Positions 25,151 to 37,194 of a DNA stretch of 64,000 nucleotides are shown piece after piece. The DNA is from Sinonovacula constricta. Lineage: Eukaryota; Mollusca; Bivalvia; Cardiida; Solecurtidae. Under the pieces are notes generated by a model, which searched no databases, was not told the origin of the DNA, and saw only the letters and a list, made by a program, of their open reading frames with translations. The DNA is taken from positions 28,001,158-28,065,157 of the forward strand of contig CM017564.1 of the NCBI GenBank assembly GCA_007844125.1, given 5' to 3'. Each line of letters begins with the position of its first letter. Position 1 is the stretch's first letter. The translations under genes were made by a program, and so were the position numbers.

Positions 25151-26088
25151 AGCATGATTTTGCTTCTCCTTTTTAAAGAAAATATGGTGCTACCTTCAAT
25201 ATTTAACATGATTCCACACCAACACACATGATCCTGACCTTGGTTCAACCAGTCCCAATGTTTGAAGCGAAATTAATAGTTTAAAAATGCATCACACTTC
25301 ATAAGGGAAGTAACTGTAACTGTCCTGTCCAAGTAGTCAGTATAATCAGTTGAGTTATCTCCCATACATAATCGAGCACCTCTAGAAGTGTCTAAGACCC
25401 CACTCCTTACAGCATTACATTTCACTGTGCTTCAGTAAGAACTGCTGTCTCAGAAGCACACGATCAAAGTGGAGATCATCCTGTGTACACCGATATCAGT
25501 GTCAAAATAAAAATGTTCCACATTATTTGAATGAAATAAAATCAAAAGAATTAAAACATTTCCCAGACTTTAATGTCACAATAAATATATTATGACAAGA
25601 ACATTTTCAAAAGTAACTTAAGATTTCTAACCTTTCTCAAATGTTTTAAGCCTATATCTATGTTCTTTCTTCATTAAAAGGCTCAAAAGCAATTTTATTG
25701 CTTAACTGTTATAAAAATTATTTTATTATATAAAAAAAATTCTAGATGAAATTATTCTACTTATATCTAATTATATATTTTCTTAGTTCAATAAGTAAAA
25801 GTTATTCCATATAAATTTTTAAGAATGCAAAACCCAATGAGATGCATTAATGCATAGCACATCTGTAATCTTGTTAATTCAGTTGAGACAACTTTTGTAC
25901 CATCATCAAAGGGATCAAGTTTCTTATTACCATGACATCTCCTGCCACTTTAATGGTGTATTTGCCTGGCACTATTAGATTTAACCATTATCTTGGAATG
26001 GTCATCACTACAGACATGCCATCCAAAAAGGTTAAGCTGATCTGACAGTTTGCTGCCTGTGATCCTTACACATAACAAACTGGTCTGA
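25151..26088. other. Intronic sequence, nothing recognised
   Basis: AT-rich spacer between two minisatellites. Confidence 0.5.
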
Positions 26089-27062
26089 CCCTTTGTTGTG
26101 TGTACTCTGGACCCTTTGCTGCCAGTACTCTGAACCCTTTGCTGCCTGTACTCTGGACCCTTTGCTGCCTGTACTCACGATCCTTTGCTGCTTGTACTCT
26201 GGACCCTTTGCTGCCTGTACTCTGAACCCTTTGCTGCCTGTACTCTGAACCCTTTGCTGCCTGTACTCTGGCCCCTTTGCTGCTTGTGCTCTGGCCCCTT
26301 TGCTGCCTGTACTCTGAACCCTTTGCTGCCTGTACTCTGGACCCTTTGCTGCTTGTGCTCTGGCCCCTTTGCTGCCTGTACTCTGAACCCTTTGCTGCCT
26401 GTACTCTGGACCCTTTGCTGCCTGTACTCTGGACCCTTTGCTGCTTGTGCTCTGGCCCCTTTGCTGCCTGTACTCTGAACCCTTTGCTGCCTGTACTCTG
26501 GACCCTTTGCTGCCTGTGCTCATGACACACAACTAACTGGTCTGACAGTCAGCTGCCTGAGCTCCTGACACATTTTACCCTTTGCTGCCTGTACTCTGGA
26601 CCCTTTGCTGCCTGTACTCTGAACCCTTTGCTGCCTGTACTCTGAACCCTTTGCTGCCTGTACTCTGGACCTTTTGCTGCCTGTACTCTGGACCCCTTGC
26701 TGCCTGTGCTCATGACACACAACTAACTGGTCTGACACTTTCCTGACACAAAGCCAACTGGTCTGACAGTTTGCTGCCTGAGCTCATGCCACATAACAAA
26801 CTGGTCTGACAGTCAGCTGCCTGAGCTCCTGACACATAACAAACTGGTCTTACCCTTTGCTGCCTGTACTCTGGACCCTTTGCTGCCAGTACTCTGGACA
26901 CTTTGCTGCCTTGCTGCCTGTACTCGGAACCCTTTGCTGCCTGTACTCTGGACCCTTTGCTGCCTAGCTGCCTGTACTCTGGACCCTTTGATGCCTCTGC
27001 TTATGACACATAACAAACTGGTCTTACCCTTTGCTGCCTGTGCTCTGGACCCTTTGCTGCCT
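26089..27062. repeat. 23-bp minisatellite, interrupted by 43-bp-array units
   Basis: Unit TGTACTCTGGACCCTTTGCT plus GCC, about 19 copies at 26089-26530 and further runs at 26575-26715 and 26840-27060. The interruptions carry ACTGGTCTGACAGTCAGCTG, i.e. units of the adjoining 43-bp array. The unit has no stop in either strand's main frames, and 23 is not a multiple of three, so overlapping open frames (up to 166 codons) appear in several frames. Confidence 0.93.
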
Positions 27063-27990
27063 GACACAAAGCTGGCTGGTCTGACAGTATGCTGTCTCTG
27101 CTCATGACACAAAGCTAGCTGGTCTGACAGTCTGCTGATTGTGCTCCTGACACACAGCTAGCTGGTCTGACAGTCTGCTGCTTGTGCTCCTGACACAAAG
27201 CTAGCTGGTCTGACAGTCTGCTGCTTGTACTCCTGACACACAGCTAGCTGGTCTGACAGTCTGCTGCTTGTGCTCCCGACACACAACTAGCTGGTCTGAC
27301 AGTCTGCTGCTTGTGCTCCTGATACAAAGCCAGCTGGTCTGACAGTCTGCTGCTTGTACTCCTGACACAAAGCTAGCTAGTCTGACAGTCTGCTGCTTGT
27401 GCTCCTGACACAAAGCTAACTGGTCTTACAGTCTGCTGCTTGTGCTTCTGACACACAGCTAGCTAGTCTGACAGTCTGCTGCTTGTGCTCCTGATACAAA
27501 GCTAACTGGTCTGACAGTCTGCTGCTTGTGCTCCTGACACAAAGCTAGCTGGTCTGACAGTCTGCTGCTTGTGCTCCTGACACACAGCTAGCTGGTCTGA
27601 CAGTCTGCTGCTTGTGCTCCTGGCACAAAGCTAGCTGGTCTTACAGTCTGCTGCTTGTGCTCCTGACACACAGCCAGCTGGTCTGGCAGTTTGCGTTCTC
27701 TGCTCATGACACAAAGCTAGCTGGTGCAACAGTGTATTGTCTCTGCTAATGATACACAGCCAGCTGGTCCAACAGTGTATTGTCTCTGCTTATGACACAA
27801 AGCTAGATGGTCTGACAGTTTGCTATATCTGCTTATGACACAAAGCTAGCTGGTTGACAGTTTACTATATCTGCTTATGGCACACAGCTTACTGGTCCAA
27901 CAGTCTGCTGCCTCTGCTTATGACACACAGCTAGATGGATCACAGTTTGCTATGTATGCTTATGACACACAGCTAGCTAGCCTGTGATGG
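27063..27990. repeat. 43-bp minisatellite, about 20 copies
   Basis: Unit: AGCTAGCTGGTCTGACAGTC then TGCTGCTTGTGCTCCTGACACA. Copies after 27690 diverge progressively. CTGCTG and GACAGT words are shared with the 23-bp array, so one may have arisen from the other. Confidence 0.93.
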
Positions 27991-28680
27991 GCCTGGACTA
28001 ACTTCAATTATTTCATAACCAGCTTAACATGGCAGAAAAGTGAAATCGGAGATCAGCTAGCTCTCTGGAAGCTGTCTTATCAGCTCCTACACTATTATCA
28101 TCATTCATAATCAATTTAACAACAACTGCAAGTAGCTCTTCACAAATAAGAATAAGTAGTGGTCAAAGTTCATGTTGCGTGATAAAGATTAAATCCGAGA
28201 CATCTACTTCTATTGACTAGTTATGGTCTCCAGGCATCATAGAATACAGAATGGAAGTACAAGTACTCTCTTAACCTGCTTATCTAACCAACATCACAGC
28301 CTCATGCACAAGTCACATAAGTCAATGTTCTTTTTTTCAACCATTTTTTCCTTAGCAAGTCTGATTGATTCTGTAAATAAGTTAATCAATGTTGATTAAA
28401 TTACCATGATCTTTGAGTAAGCTACAAAACTGCAATTAAACAGGAAGCTTTTAAGTTAAATACATAGTAGTCAACTTTTGCCAATGTGTCACAGATATGG
28501 TCATGTGCCTCTGATTTTTCTACAATGTACTTTCCATTGATGCCACAACTTTCAATTGCTAGTTCATAAACTCTCTTTTCCTTTTTTCTCTATTTCATGC
28601 TGTCACTGATTCTAAAAATCGCCTTTCTCTATTTTACAATACCCATTTTTTCCTCCTGAAACCATTATTTCATCACTCTT
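27991..28680. other. Intronic sequence, nothing recognised
   Basis: AT-rich spacer between minisatellites. Confidence 0.5.
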
Positions 28681-31600
28681 TATTCCCATAAAATGCCCTA
28701 CCATCAATTTATCAGTCTCTAACCCTCTCTATTCCCATACCATGCCCTACCATCAATTTATCAGTCTCTACCCTTCTCTATTCCTACACCATGCCCTACC
28801 ATCAATTTATCACTCTCTAACACTCTCTATTCCTACACCATGCCCTACCATCAATTTATCACTCTCTAAACTCTCTATTCCCATACCATGCCCTACCATC
28901 AATTTATCACTCTCTAACACTCTCTATTCCCATACCATGCCCTACCATCAATTTATCACTCTTTAACACTCTCTATTCCCATATCATGCCCTACCACCAA
29001 TTTATCATTCTCTAACACTCTCTATTCCCATACCATGCCTTACCATCAATTTATCACTCTCTAACCCTCTCTATTCCCATACCATGCCCTACCACCAATT
29101 TATCACTCTCTACCCCTCTCTATTCCCATACCATGCCTAACCATCAATTTGTCACTCTCTACCCCTCTCTATTCCCATACCATGCCTAACCATCAATTTG
29201 TCACTCTCTAACACTCTCTATTCCTATACTATGCCCTACCATCAATTTATCACTCTCTACCCCTCTCTATTCCTATACCATGCTCTACCATCAATTTATC
29301 ACTCTCTACTCCACTTTATTCCCATACCATGCACTACCATCAATTTATCACTTTCTACTCCACTTTATTCCCATACCATGCCCTACCATCAATTTATCAC
29401 TCTCTAACACTCTCTATTCCCATACCATGCCCTACCATCAATTTATCACTCTCTACCCCTCTCTATTCCTACACCATGCCCTACCATCAATTTATCACTC
29501 TCTAACACTCTCTATTCCCATACCATGCCCTACCATCAATTTATCACTCTCTACCCCTCTCTATTCCTACACCATGCCCTACCATCAATTTATCACTCTC
29601 TAAACTCTCTATTCCCATACCATGCCCTACCATCAATTTATCACTCTCTAAACTCTCTATTCCCATACCATGCCCTACCATCAATTTATCACTCTCTACC
29701 CTTCTCTATTCCCATACCATGCCCTACCATCAATTTATAAATATCTACCCCTCTCTATTCCCATATCATGCCTTACCATCAATTTTTCACTCTTTAACAC
29801 TCTCTATTCCCATATCATGCCTTACCATCAATTTATCACTCTCTACCCCTCTTTATTCCCATATCATGCCCTGCCATTAATTTATCACTCTCTACCCCTC
29901 TCTATTCCCATACCATGCCCTACCACCAATTTATCACTCTCTAACACTCTCTATTCCCATACCATGCCTTACCATCAATTTATCACTATCTAACCCTCTC
30001 TATTCCCATACCATGCCCTACCATCAATTTGTCACTCTCTACCCCTCTCTATTCCCATACCATGCCCTACCACCAATTTATCACTCTCTACCCCTCTCTA
30101 TTCCCATACCATGCCTAACCATCAATTTGTCACTCTCTACCCCTCTCTATTCCCATACCATGCCTAACCATCAATTTGTCACTCTCTAACACTCTCTATT
30201 CCTATACTATGCCCTACCATCAATTTATCACTCTCTACCCCTCTCTATTCCTATACCATGCCCTACCATCAATTTATCACTCTCTACTCCACTTTATTCC
30301 CATACCATGCACTACCATCAATTTATCACTTTCTACTCCACTTTATTCCCATACCATGCCCTACCATCAATTTATCACTCTCTAACACTCTCTATTCCCA
30401 TACCATGCCCTACCATCAATTTATCACTCTCTACCCCTCTCTATTCCCATACCATGCCCTACCATCAATTTATCACTCTCTAACACTCTCTATTCTCATA
30501 CCATGCCCTACCATCAATTTATCACTCTCTACCCCTCTCTATTCCCATACCATGCCCTACCATCAATTTATCACTCTCTAACACTCTCTATTCTCATACC
30601 ATGCCCTACCATCAATTTATCACTCTCTAACACTCTCTATTCTCATACCATGCCTTACCATCAATTTATCACTCTCTACCCCTCTCTATTCCCATACCAT
30701 GCCCTACCATCAATTTATCACACTCTACTCCACTCTATTCCCATACCATGCCTTACCATCAATTTATCACTCTCTACCCCTCTCTATTCCCATACCATGC
30801 CCTACCATCAATTTATCACACTCTACCCCTCTCTATTCCTACACCATGCCCTATCATCAGTTTATCACACTCCACCCCTCTCTATTCCCATACCATGCCT
30901 CACCATCTATTTATCACACTCTACCCCTCTCTATTCCTACACCATGCCCTACCATCAATTTATCACTCTCTACCCCTCTCTATTCCTACACCATGCCCTA
31001 CCATCAATTTATCACTCTCTACTCCACTCTATTCCCATACCATGCCCTACCATCAATTTATAACTCTCTACCCCTCTTTATTCCCATACCATGCCTTACC
31101 ATCAATTTATAACTCTCTAACACTCTCTATTCCCATACCATGCTCTACCATCAAATGGTCACTTTCCTGTCCTCTCTATTCCCATACCATGTCCTACCAT
31201 CAAATGGTCACTTTCCTGCCCTCTCTATTCCCATACCATGCCCTACCATCAAATGGTCACTTTCCTGCCCTCTCTATTCCCGTACCATGCCCTACCATCA
31301 ATTTATCACTCTCTAACACTCTCTATTCCCATACCATGCCCTACCATCAATTTATCACTCTCTACCCCTCTCTATTCCCATACCATGCCCTACCATCAAT
31401 TTATCACTCTCTAACACTCTCTATTCTCATACCATGCCCTACCATCAATTTATCACTCTCTACCCCTCTCTATTCCCATACCATGCCCTACCATCAATTT
31501 ATCACTCTCTAACACTCTCTATTCTCATACCATGCCCTACCATCAATTTATCACTCTCTAACACTCTCTATTCTCATACCATGCCTTACCATCAATTTAT

Positions 31601-33300
31601 CACTCTCTACCCCTCTCTATTCCCATACCATGCCCTACCATCAATTTATCACACTCTACTCCACTCTATTCCCATACCATGCCTTACCATCAATTTATCA
31701 CTCTCTACCCCTCTCTATTCCCATACCATGCCCTACCATCAATTTATCACACTCTACCCCTCTCTATTCCTACACCATGCCCTATCATCAGTTTATCACA
31801 CTCCACCCCTCTCTATTCCCATACCATGCCTCACCATCTATTTATCACACTCTACCCCTCTCTATTCCTACACCATGCCCTACCATCAATTTATCACTCT
31901 CTACCCCTCTCTATTCCTACACCATGCCCTACCATCAATTTATCACTCTCTACTCCACTCTATTCCCATACCATGCCCTACCATCAATTTATAACTCTCT
32001 ACCCCTCTTTATTCCCATACCATGCCTTACCATCAATTTATAACTCTCTAACACTCTCTATTCCCATACCATGCTCTACCATCAAATGGTCACTTTCCTG
32101 TCCTCTCTATTCCCATACCATGTCCTACCATCAAATGGTCACTTTCCTGCCCTCTCTATTCCCATACCATGCCCTACCATCAAATGGTCACTTTCCTGCC
32201 CTCTCTATTCCCGTACCATGCCCTACCATCAAATGATCACTTTCCTGCCCTCTCTATTCCCGTACCATGCTCTACCATCAATTTATAATCTCTACCCCTC
32301 TCTATTCCCATACCATGCCCTACCATCAAATGATCACTTTCCTGCTCTCTCTATTCCCATACCATGCCCTACTATTAAATGATCACTTTCCTGCCCTCTC
32401 TATTCCCATACCATGCCCTGCCATCAATTTATAACTCTCTAACCCTCTATATTCCCATACCATGCCCTACCATCAATTTATAACTCTCTACCCCTCTATA
32501 TTCCCATACCATGCCCTACCATCAATTTATAACTCTCTACCCCTCTATATTCCCATACCATGCCCTACCATCAATTTATCACTCTCTAACCCTCTCTATT
32601 CCCATACCATGCCTTACCATCAATTTATAACTCTCTAACCCTCTCTATTCCCATACCATGCCCTACCATCAATTTATCACTCTCTACCCCTCTCTATTCC
32701 CATACCCTGCCCTACCATCAATTTATCACTATCTAACACTCTCTATTCCCATACCATGCCCTACCATCAATTTATCACTCTCTACCCCTCTCTATTCCCA
32801 TACCATGCCTTACCATCAATTTATCACTCTCTACCCCTCTCTATTCCCATACCCTGCCCTACCATCAATTTATCACTCTCTACCCCTCTCTATTCCCATA
32901 CCCTGCCCTACCATCAATTTATCACTCTCTACCCCTCTCTATTCCCATACCATGCCTTACCATCAATTTATCACTCTCTAACCCTCTCTATTCCCATACC
33001 GTGCCTTACCATCAATTTATCACTCTCAACTCCACTATATTCCCATACCATGCCCTACCATCAATTTATCACTCTCTAACCCTCTCTATTCCCATACCCT
33101 GCCCTACCATCAATTTATCACTCTCTACCCCTCTCTATTCCCATACCCTGCCCTACCATCAATTTATCACTCTCTACCCCTCTCTATTCCCATACCATGC
33201 CCTACCATTAAATGATCACTTTCCTGCCCTCTCTATTCCCATACCATGCCCTATCATTAATTTATCACTCTCTATTGCTGTCTCTATTCCCCTACCATGC
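28681..33300. repeat. 49-bp minisatellite, about 94 copies (4.6 kb)
   Basis: Unit: CATACCATGCCCTACCATCA then ATTTATCACTCTCTACCCCT then CTCTATTCC. A subfamily has AAATGGTCACTTTCCTGCCC in place of the ATTTATCAC part. The plus strand is stop-poor in all three frames, producing overlapping open frames of up to 254 codons with a 49-residue period; these are not genes. A 931-bp block (19 units) is duplicated in tandem, and an older block is repeated 978 bp apart. Confidence 0.97.
30352..32213. repeat. 931-bp tandem duplication inside the 49-bp array
   Basis: Positions 30352-31282 and 31283-32213 repeat the same order of variant units. The 186-codon frame at 30503 has an identical translation at 31434, the 137-codon frame at 30699 recurs at 31630, and frames at 30748 and 31679 agree until about 31300/32230. 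The offset is 931 bp = 19 x 49. Confidence 0.92.
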
Positions 33301-34549
33301 CCAAGAAGCAACCTTCATTCCATGTTTATCATTTATTTTCTCTTTTTTTCTTTCCCCTGCCACCATGGTAGCTGTTCTCCAGATCACATTTTCTCTTTTC
33401 TAACTCACAATTCCTTTTCAAAGCTTCTGATCATTCCGTGCATGATTGACTGATAAATGGCAGACAAAAGGATGGCCCACCAAATAAACACACTTGATGC
33501 CAAGAAGCTGGCAACACTTTCATCTCAACAGCACCAGTTCTCTTTCAATGATTGCTGTTACTTCAATAAACAACCTCACCTTGTCACTTGGGTGACATAA
33601 CTGCACCAAAAAACATGCATTTATTGTTATTGCAGTTGTTTGTGCTGTTGTTCTTTGCTGCTGCTAATGCTGCTGCTGCTGCTCTGCTACTACTGCTGCT
33701 ACTACTGCTGCTGCTCTGAGCTTTAATTGATTCTCTACAACATTCATCCACAGGCAGACATATTATTAGATGCAGACAGTGTAAATCCCAGTTGGAGACA
33801 GGTGATAGGAATCTTCACTATTTGCATGAGCCCTGACCATCTGTGCTCAGCATGCCAAGAGTGACACTTTTGTCAATAATATATATATGGTTTTTTTTTT
33901 TCAAGAATAATTATCTCAAATTCTAAACATTAAATGTAAGTGTTAAATCGTTTTCATATTTTTGTTTCCGTGGATGGTTAATAATGACTACATTTCAGTC
34001 AAATTAACCATTTATGTGTATAATTAGGTGGGGGTTTTTTATCATTATAAGCACCACAAAAGGATCTATACTGAAGGAAAAAAGTTTAGCAAGTTCAGAG
34101 AGAATTGACTCCTAGGGAACTGACCCTCAGAGGATCGTCCATTTTGCTGTGCACATACTGCAATGGGATTTTCAGTGAAAGTTACGTTTCACGCTTAAAT
34201 AATGGTGTAGTTTAAGAAAAGGGGGGAAATCATGTTGTCAATGGATGGGCACAATTGGTCAATATGGAAACATTTTAGTCACATTGATTTATAGACGAAA
34301 ACCAAAGTCATAAAAAACTTGTTATTTTTTTTCCTTCAGTATAATTTGCTTTCTGCATTTATTTATTTCAATTAGTTTATCTTCTTTATCTCCTATGTTT
34401 GAAACTTTGAACAGCAGAAAGCTATGAAACTGTCTAACAGAAATATCATTTTCTAGCTTGTATAAATGCCATGCATACACTTCTTTTCACTTTTTATTTC
34501 TGAACCCTCAACCAGTAGCACTAGGAACAAATAGACATAAAGGACATAC
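33301..34549. other. Intron sequence upstream of exon donor, little recognised
   Basis: Holds a short CTG/CTA-rich microsatellite at 33655-33716 and otherwise AT-rich unique-looking sequence. Confidence 0.5.
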
Positions 34550-34645
34550 CCTGTATCTGCCGAACTCACAGGCCAGGTCCAGGGGAGACTTCTTGTCCTT
34601 GTTCAGGATGATGGGACTGGCTTGGTGTAGCAGCAGGAGGTTCAC
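34550..34645 (-). CDS. CASKIN: Caskin internal exon, ankyrin repeats 3-4
   Basis: A 96-bp exon of exactly 32 codons, phase 0 at both ends. The acceptor TTTCAG lies just before 34645 and the donor GTATGT begins at 34549. The peptide opens [11 protein letters not shown], closing ankyrin repeat 3, and continues [14 protein letters not shown], opening repeat 4. The motif [10 protein letters not shown] is characteristic of Caskin, where most ankyrin proteins have PLHLA. Joined to the preceding exon it reads HFDV-VNLLL, and to the following exon GRYR-VVDLLL, both in register, so no exon is missing between the three. It is separated from its neighbours by introns of 27,695 and 11,817 bp. A GAT-type microsatellite lies about 100 bp upstream of the acceptor. 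The region downstream of the donor shows no repeat for about 1.2 kb. Confidence 0.92.
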
Positions 34646-34741
34646 CTGAAATATATATATGTAACCATGGAAACAATTTTCAGGGAAACTAAAGTTAAAA
34701 GGACTTTTAAAAAAGGAAAGATACAAGCATAAAATAGGGTA

Positions 34742-34751
34742 ATGCTGTTGC

Positions 34752-34797
<46 letters not shown>

Positions 34798-34938
34798 AAT
34801 GATGATGATGATGATGATACTGATGATAATGATACTGATGATGATGATACTGATGATAATGATAATAATGAAGAGTAGGAGGAGGAGGAGGAGCATACAT
34901 TTGCTGATGTGTATACTGCTGCTGCAGGTTATGATGAT
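34742..34938. repeat. GAT trinucleotide microsatellite, about 190 bp
   Basis: Nearly pure GAT from 34752 to about 34870 with ACT/AAT interruptions, then GGA repeats. It lies about 100 bp upstream of the acceptor of the ankyrin 3/4 exon (minus strand). The open frames of poly-Met, poly-His or poly-Ile in it are trivial. Confidence 0.95.
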
Positions 34939-35363
34939 GATAACTTCTTTAGGAACATAATGGTCACCAGCTAACAATCTGTTTAAATATTTGTTCAGAT
35001 TTGTTATTTAGAATACTCGCAAAGTAGAAATGCCAAGTCTGTAAAATACTAATACATCTTTCTTGACAAATGTCAATAGCATATAATTCCTGTGAGTACG
35101 TGCAATACAATAAATGTCACCTAGGCAATGAACAGCAGTGGTTTCAGACTTTGTAACAAGTCATGTACAAAGGCTGGCACATGATGTGTGTGCCACTAAT
35201 AACAGACTACATTCAGAAGCAAAAGAAATCAAAACCTATATGGAGAGACATTATTTCATAACAAAAATATGGCTGCTGTTTTTTCAGCCTGCATATCACC
35301 ATTTGATCAGGCTTCAGGCAAAAAGTGTAGAGCTGGGAGCTCATATCAGTACCAGAACTTTTT

Positions 35364-35691
35364 GCTGGTAGCACAATCAGTAGAGTATCAGCTCCAGGTA
35401 CAGGAGGCACCTGGGTTCGATCCTGGGCCATGCCACATACCAAAGTCATTAAATATGGTAATGGTATAGCTCCCTTGCTAACGCTCAAGCAAATATAAGG
35501 GTAAGTTCCACAACTGGTTGGCCAGGTGTCAGGATAATGCGACTGGGTGTGGTATCATGCCAGGTGTTCACGACTTGCCTATACACAGTGAAGGCAGCAC
35601 TATATCTGCATCAAGTGGACATCCGTCTCCAGATAACTGAAATACTGTTGGTAGGAACGATATTAACCCAATAATAATAAACTTTCTGCTG
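35364..35691 (+). mobile_element. tRNA-derived SINE, family I, full length
   Basis: Head GCTGGTAGCACAATCAGTAG, B box GGGTTCGATCCTGG, body with GTGTCAGGATAATGCGACTG, tail CCCAATAATAATAAAC. Confidence 0.88.
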
Positions 35692-35774
35692 ATTAAGTCT
35701 CTATCAATATGTCCCATTATCTGAACTAGAAAGCAGGTAACTTATATTTAGTAAGAGTTGTATTCCCATGTAGC

Positions 35775-36480
35775 ATGATTACTACTTATCCAGTAAGTTG
35801 TTGTCTTTGAACTCCTACATATTGTAGCCAATAAAGCTGAGCCCATGTTGTTTTCTTTGAATTCCAACATTTTTCAGCCCTTCGAGCTGAGCCCATGTTG
35901 ATGTCTTTGAATTCCAGTACATTTTAGCTTTTAAAGCTGAGCCCATGTTGTCTTTCAATTCCTGCATAGTTTAGCCTTTAAATCTAAGCCCATGTTGTCT
36001 TTGAATTCCTCCATAGTTTAGCCTTTAAAGCTAAGCCCATGTTGTCTTTGAATTCCTCCATAGTTTAGCCCTTAAAGGTAAGCCCATGTTGTTGTCTTTG
36101 AATTCCTGCAAAGTTTAGCCCTTAAAGCTAAGCCCATGTTGTCTTTGAATTCCTCTATAGTTTAGCCTTTAAAGCTAAGCCCATGTTGTTGTCTTTGAAT
36201 TCCTCTATAGTTTAGCCCTTAAAGCTAAGCCCATGTTGTTGTCTTTGAATTCCTCCATAGTTTAGCCCTTAAAGCTAAGCCCATGTTGTTGTCTATGAAT
36301 TCCTCCATAGTTTAGCCCTTAAAGCTAAGCTCATGTTGTTGTCTTTGAATTCCTGCATAGTTTAGCCCTTAAAGCTAAGCCCATGTTGTTGTCTTTGAAT
36401 TCCAACATTTAGCCCTTAAACCTGAGTCAATGTTGTTGACATTGCATAGTTTAGGCCCTTAAAGGTGAGCCAATGTTGTT
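35775..36480. repeat. 47-50-bp minisatellite, about 14 copies
   Basis: Unit: TTAAAGCTAAGCCCATGTTG, optional TTG, TCTTTGAATTCCTCCATAG, TTTAGCCC. Many copies carry an EcoRI-type GAATTC. Confidence 0.93.
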
Positions 36481-37011
36481 GTTTTTGGATACCAAGTATG
36501 CTAATCCCTCTCTAGAAGGCTAATGGAGAGTAAACTGTCCTGCCCAAGAACATTCACCACATGTAAAGTGTGGGATCAAGCTTGGAACTGCCCATTCCAA
36601 AATTATAAGTCATAGCACTCCACTAGAGATGCTCTGATCCTCCAATAGTTATTGTTATCTTGACATGTTATCTCGATATGTCTTGTTATCTATATTTTTA
36701 CTTATATATCTAGATATTTATTCTAGCCCAGCACATTGTCTCAAAACAAGACTTACAAATTGCAATATAAATGTTGAGTTTTAATGAGTTTGGAACCATC
36801 GAAAAACATGTACATGTTATATAACCAGACATTTTCTTTTTTAGTGTCAGAGACAAAAAAAACAACAAAGAAAGTCTGGACTTGTTTGTTGCTATTATAC
36901 ATTTCTCAGAATTATTTGCACTTTTAAAAGAAAACATACATAGAATCAAATTTTGACTTGAACTAGTAGCAGAGTGTTTTACATAACCATATCCCTATCC
37001 ACTTATCAGAC

Positions 37012-37194
37012 CATAGAGCATCGGCTCCAGGTACAGGAGGCCCCGGGTTCGATCCCGGGCCGCAACATACTAAAGTCGTAAAAAATGGTAGTGGTATAGC
37101 TCCAGTGCTTAATATATCTGCTTCAAGTGGACACAGTCTCAAGATAACTGAAATACTGTTGGTGGGACGATAAACCCAATAAACCAAACCAAAC
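37012..37194 (+). mobile_element. tRNA-derived SINE, family I, internally deleted
   Basis: Head from ATAGAGCATCGGCTCCAGGT, an intact B box GGGTTCGATCCCGGG, then a jump from GTGGTATAGCTCCAGTGCTT to ATATCTGCTTCAAGTGGACA, omitting about 120 bp of the body. Tail GATAAACCCAATAAACCAAA. Confidence 0.85.

Larger units (their letters stand above)
22733..34549 (-). other. Caskin intron, 11.8 kb, phase 0
   Basis: The intron runs from GTATGT at 34549 down to TATTGCAG at 22733. More than half of it is minisatellite: a 40-bp array, a 23/43-bp composite array and the 4.6-kb 49-bp array. It also holds one TTAA-flanked MITE (23806-24410) and a GGAT microsatellite. No separate gene was recognised. Confidence 0.85.

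Noticed and set aside
26032..26532. 166- and 154-codon Gln/Lys/Ser-rich frames
   Set aside because: Translation of the 23-bp array in two phases; no domain.
30748..31512. 254-codon plus-strand open frame
   Set aside because: Inside the 49-bp array; all phases are open and the period is 49 residues for three units.
28681..33300. CRISPR array
   Set aside because: Units are contiguous and variable throughout with no constant-repeat/unique-spacer alternation, and the DNA is eukaryotic.
33655..33716. CTG repeat as a coding poly-Gln or poly-Leu tract
   Set aside because: Short, interrupted, intronic, with no open frame of note around it.
34508..34900. 130-codon His-rich frame covering the exon region
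   Set aside because: His/Ile/Met runs come from the GAT microsatellite. Only the 32 codons at 34550-34645 fit the ankyrin gene, and that exon has proper splice borders.
36530..36600. Another tRNA-like SINE (GGGATCAAGCTTGGAACT region)
   Set aside because: Only a weak B-box-like stretch; no head, tail or second copy seen in the window.
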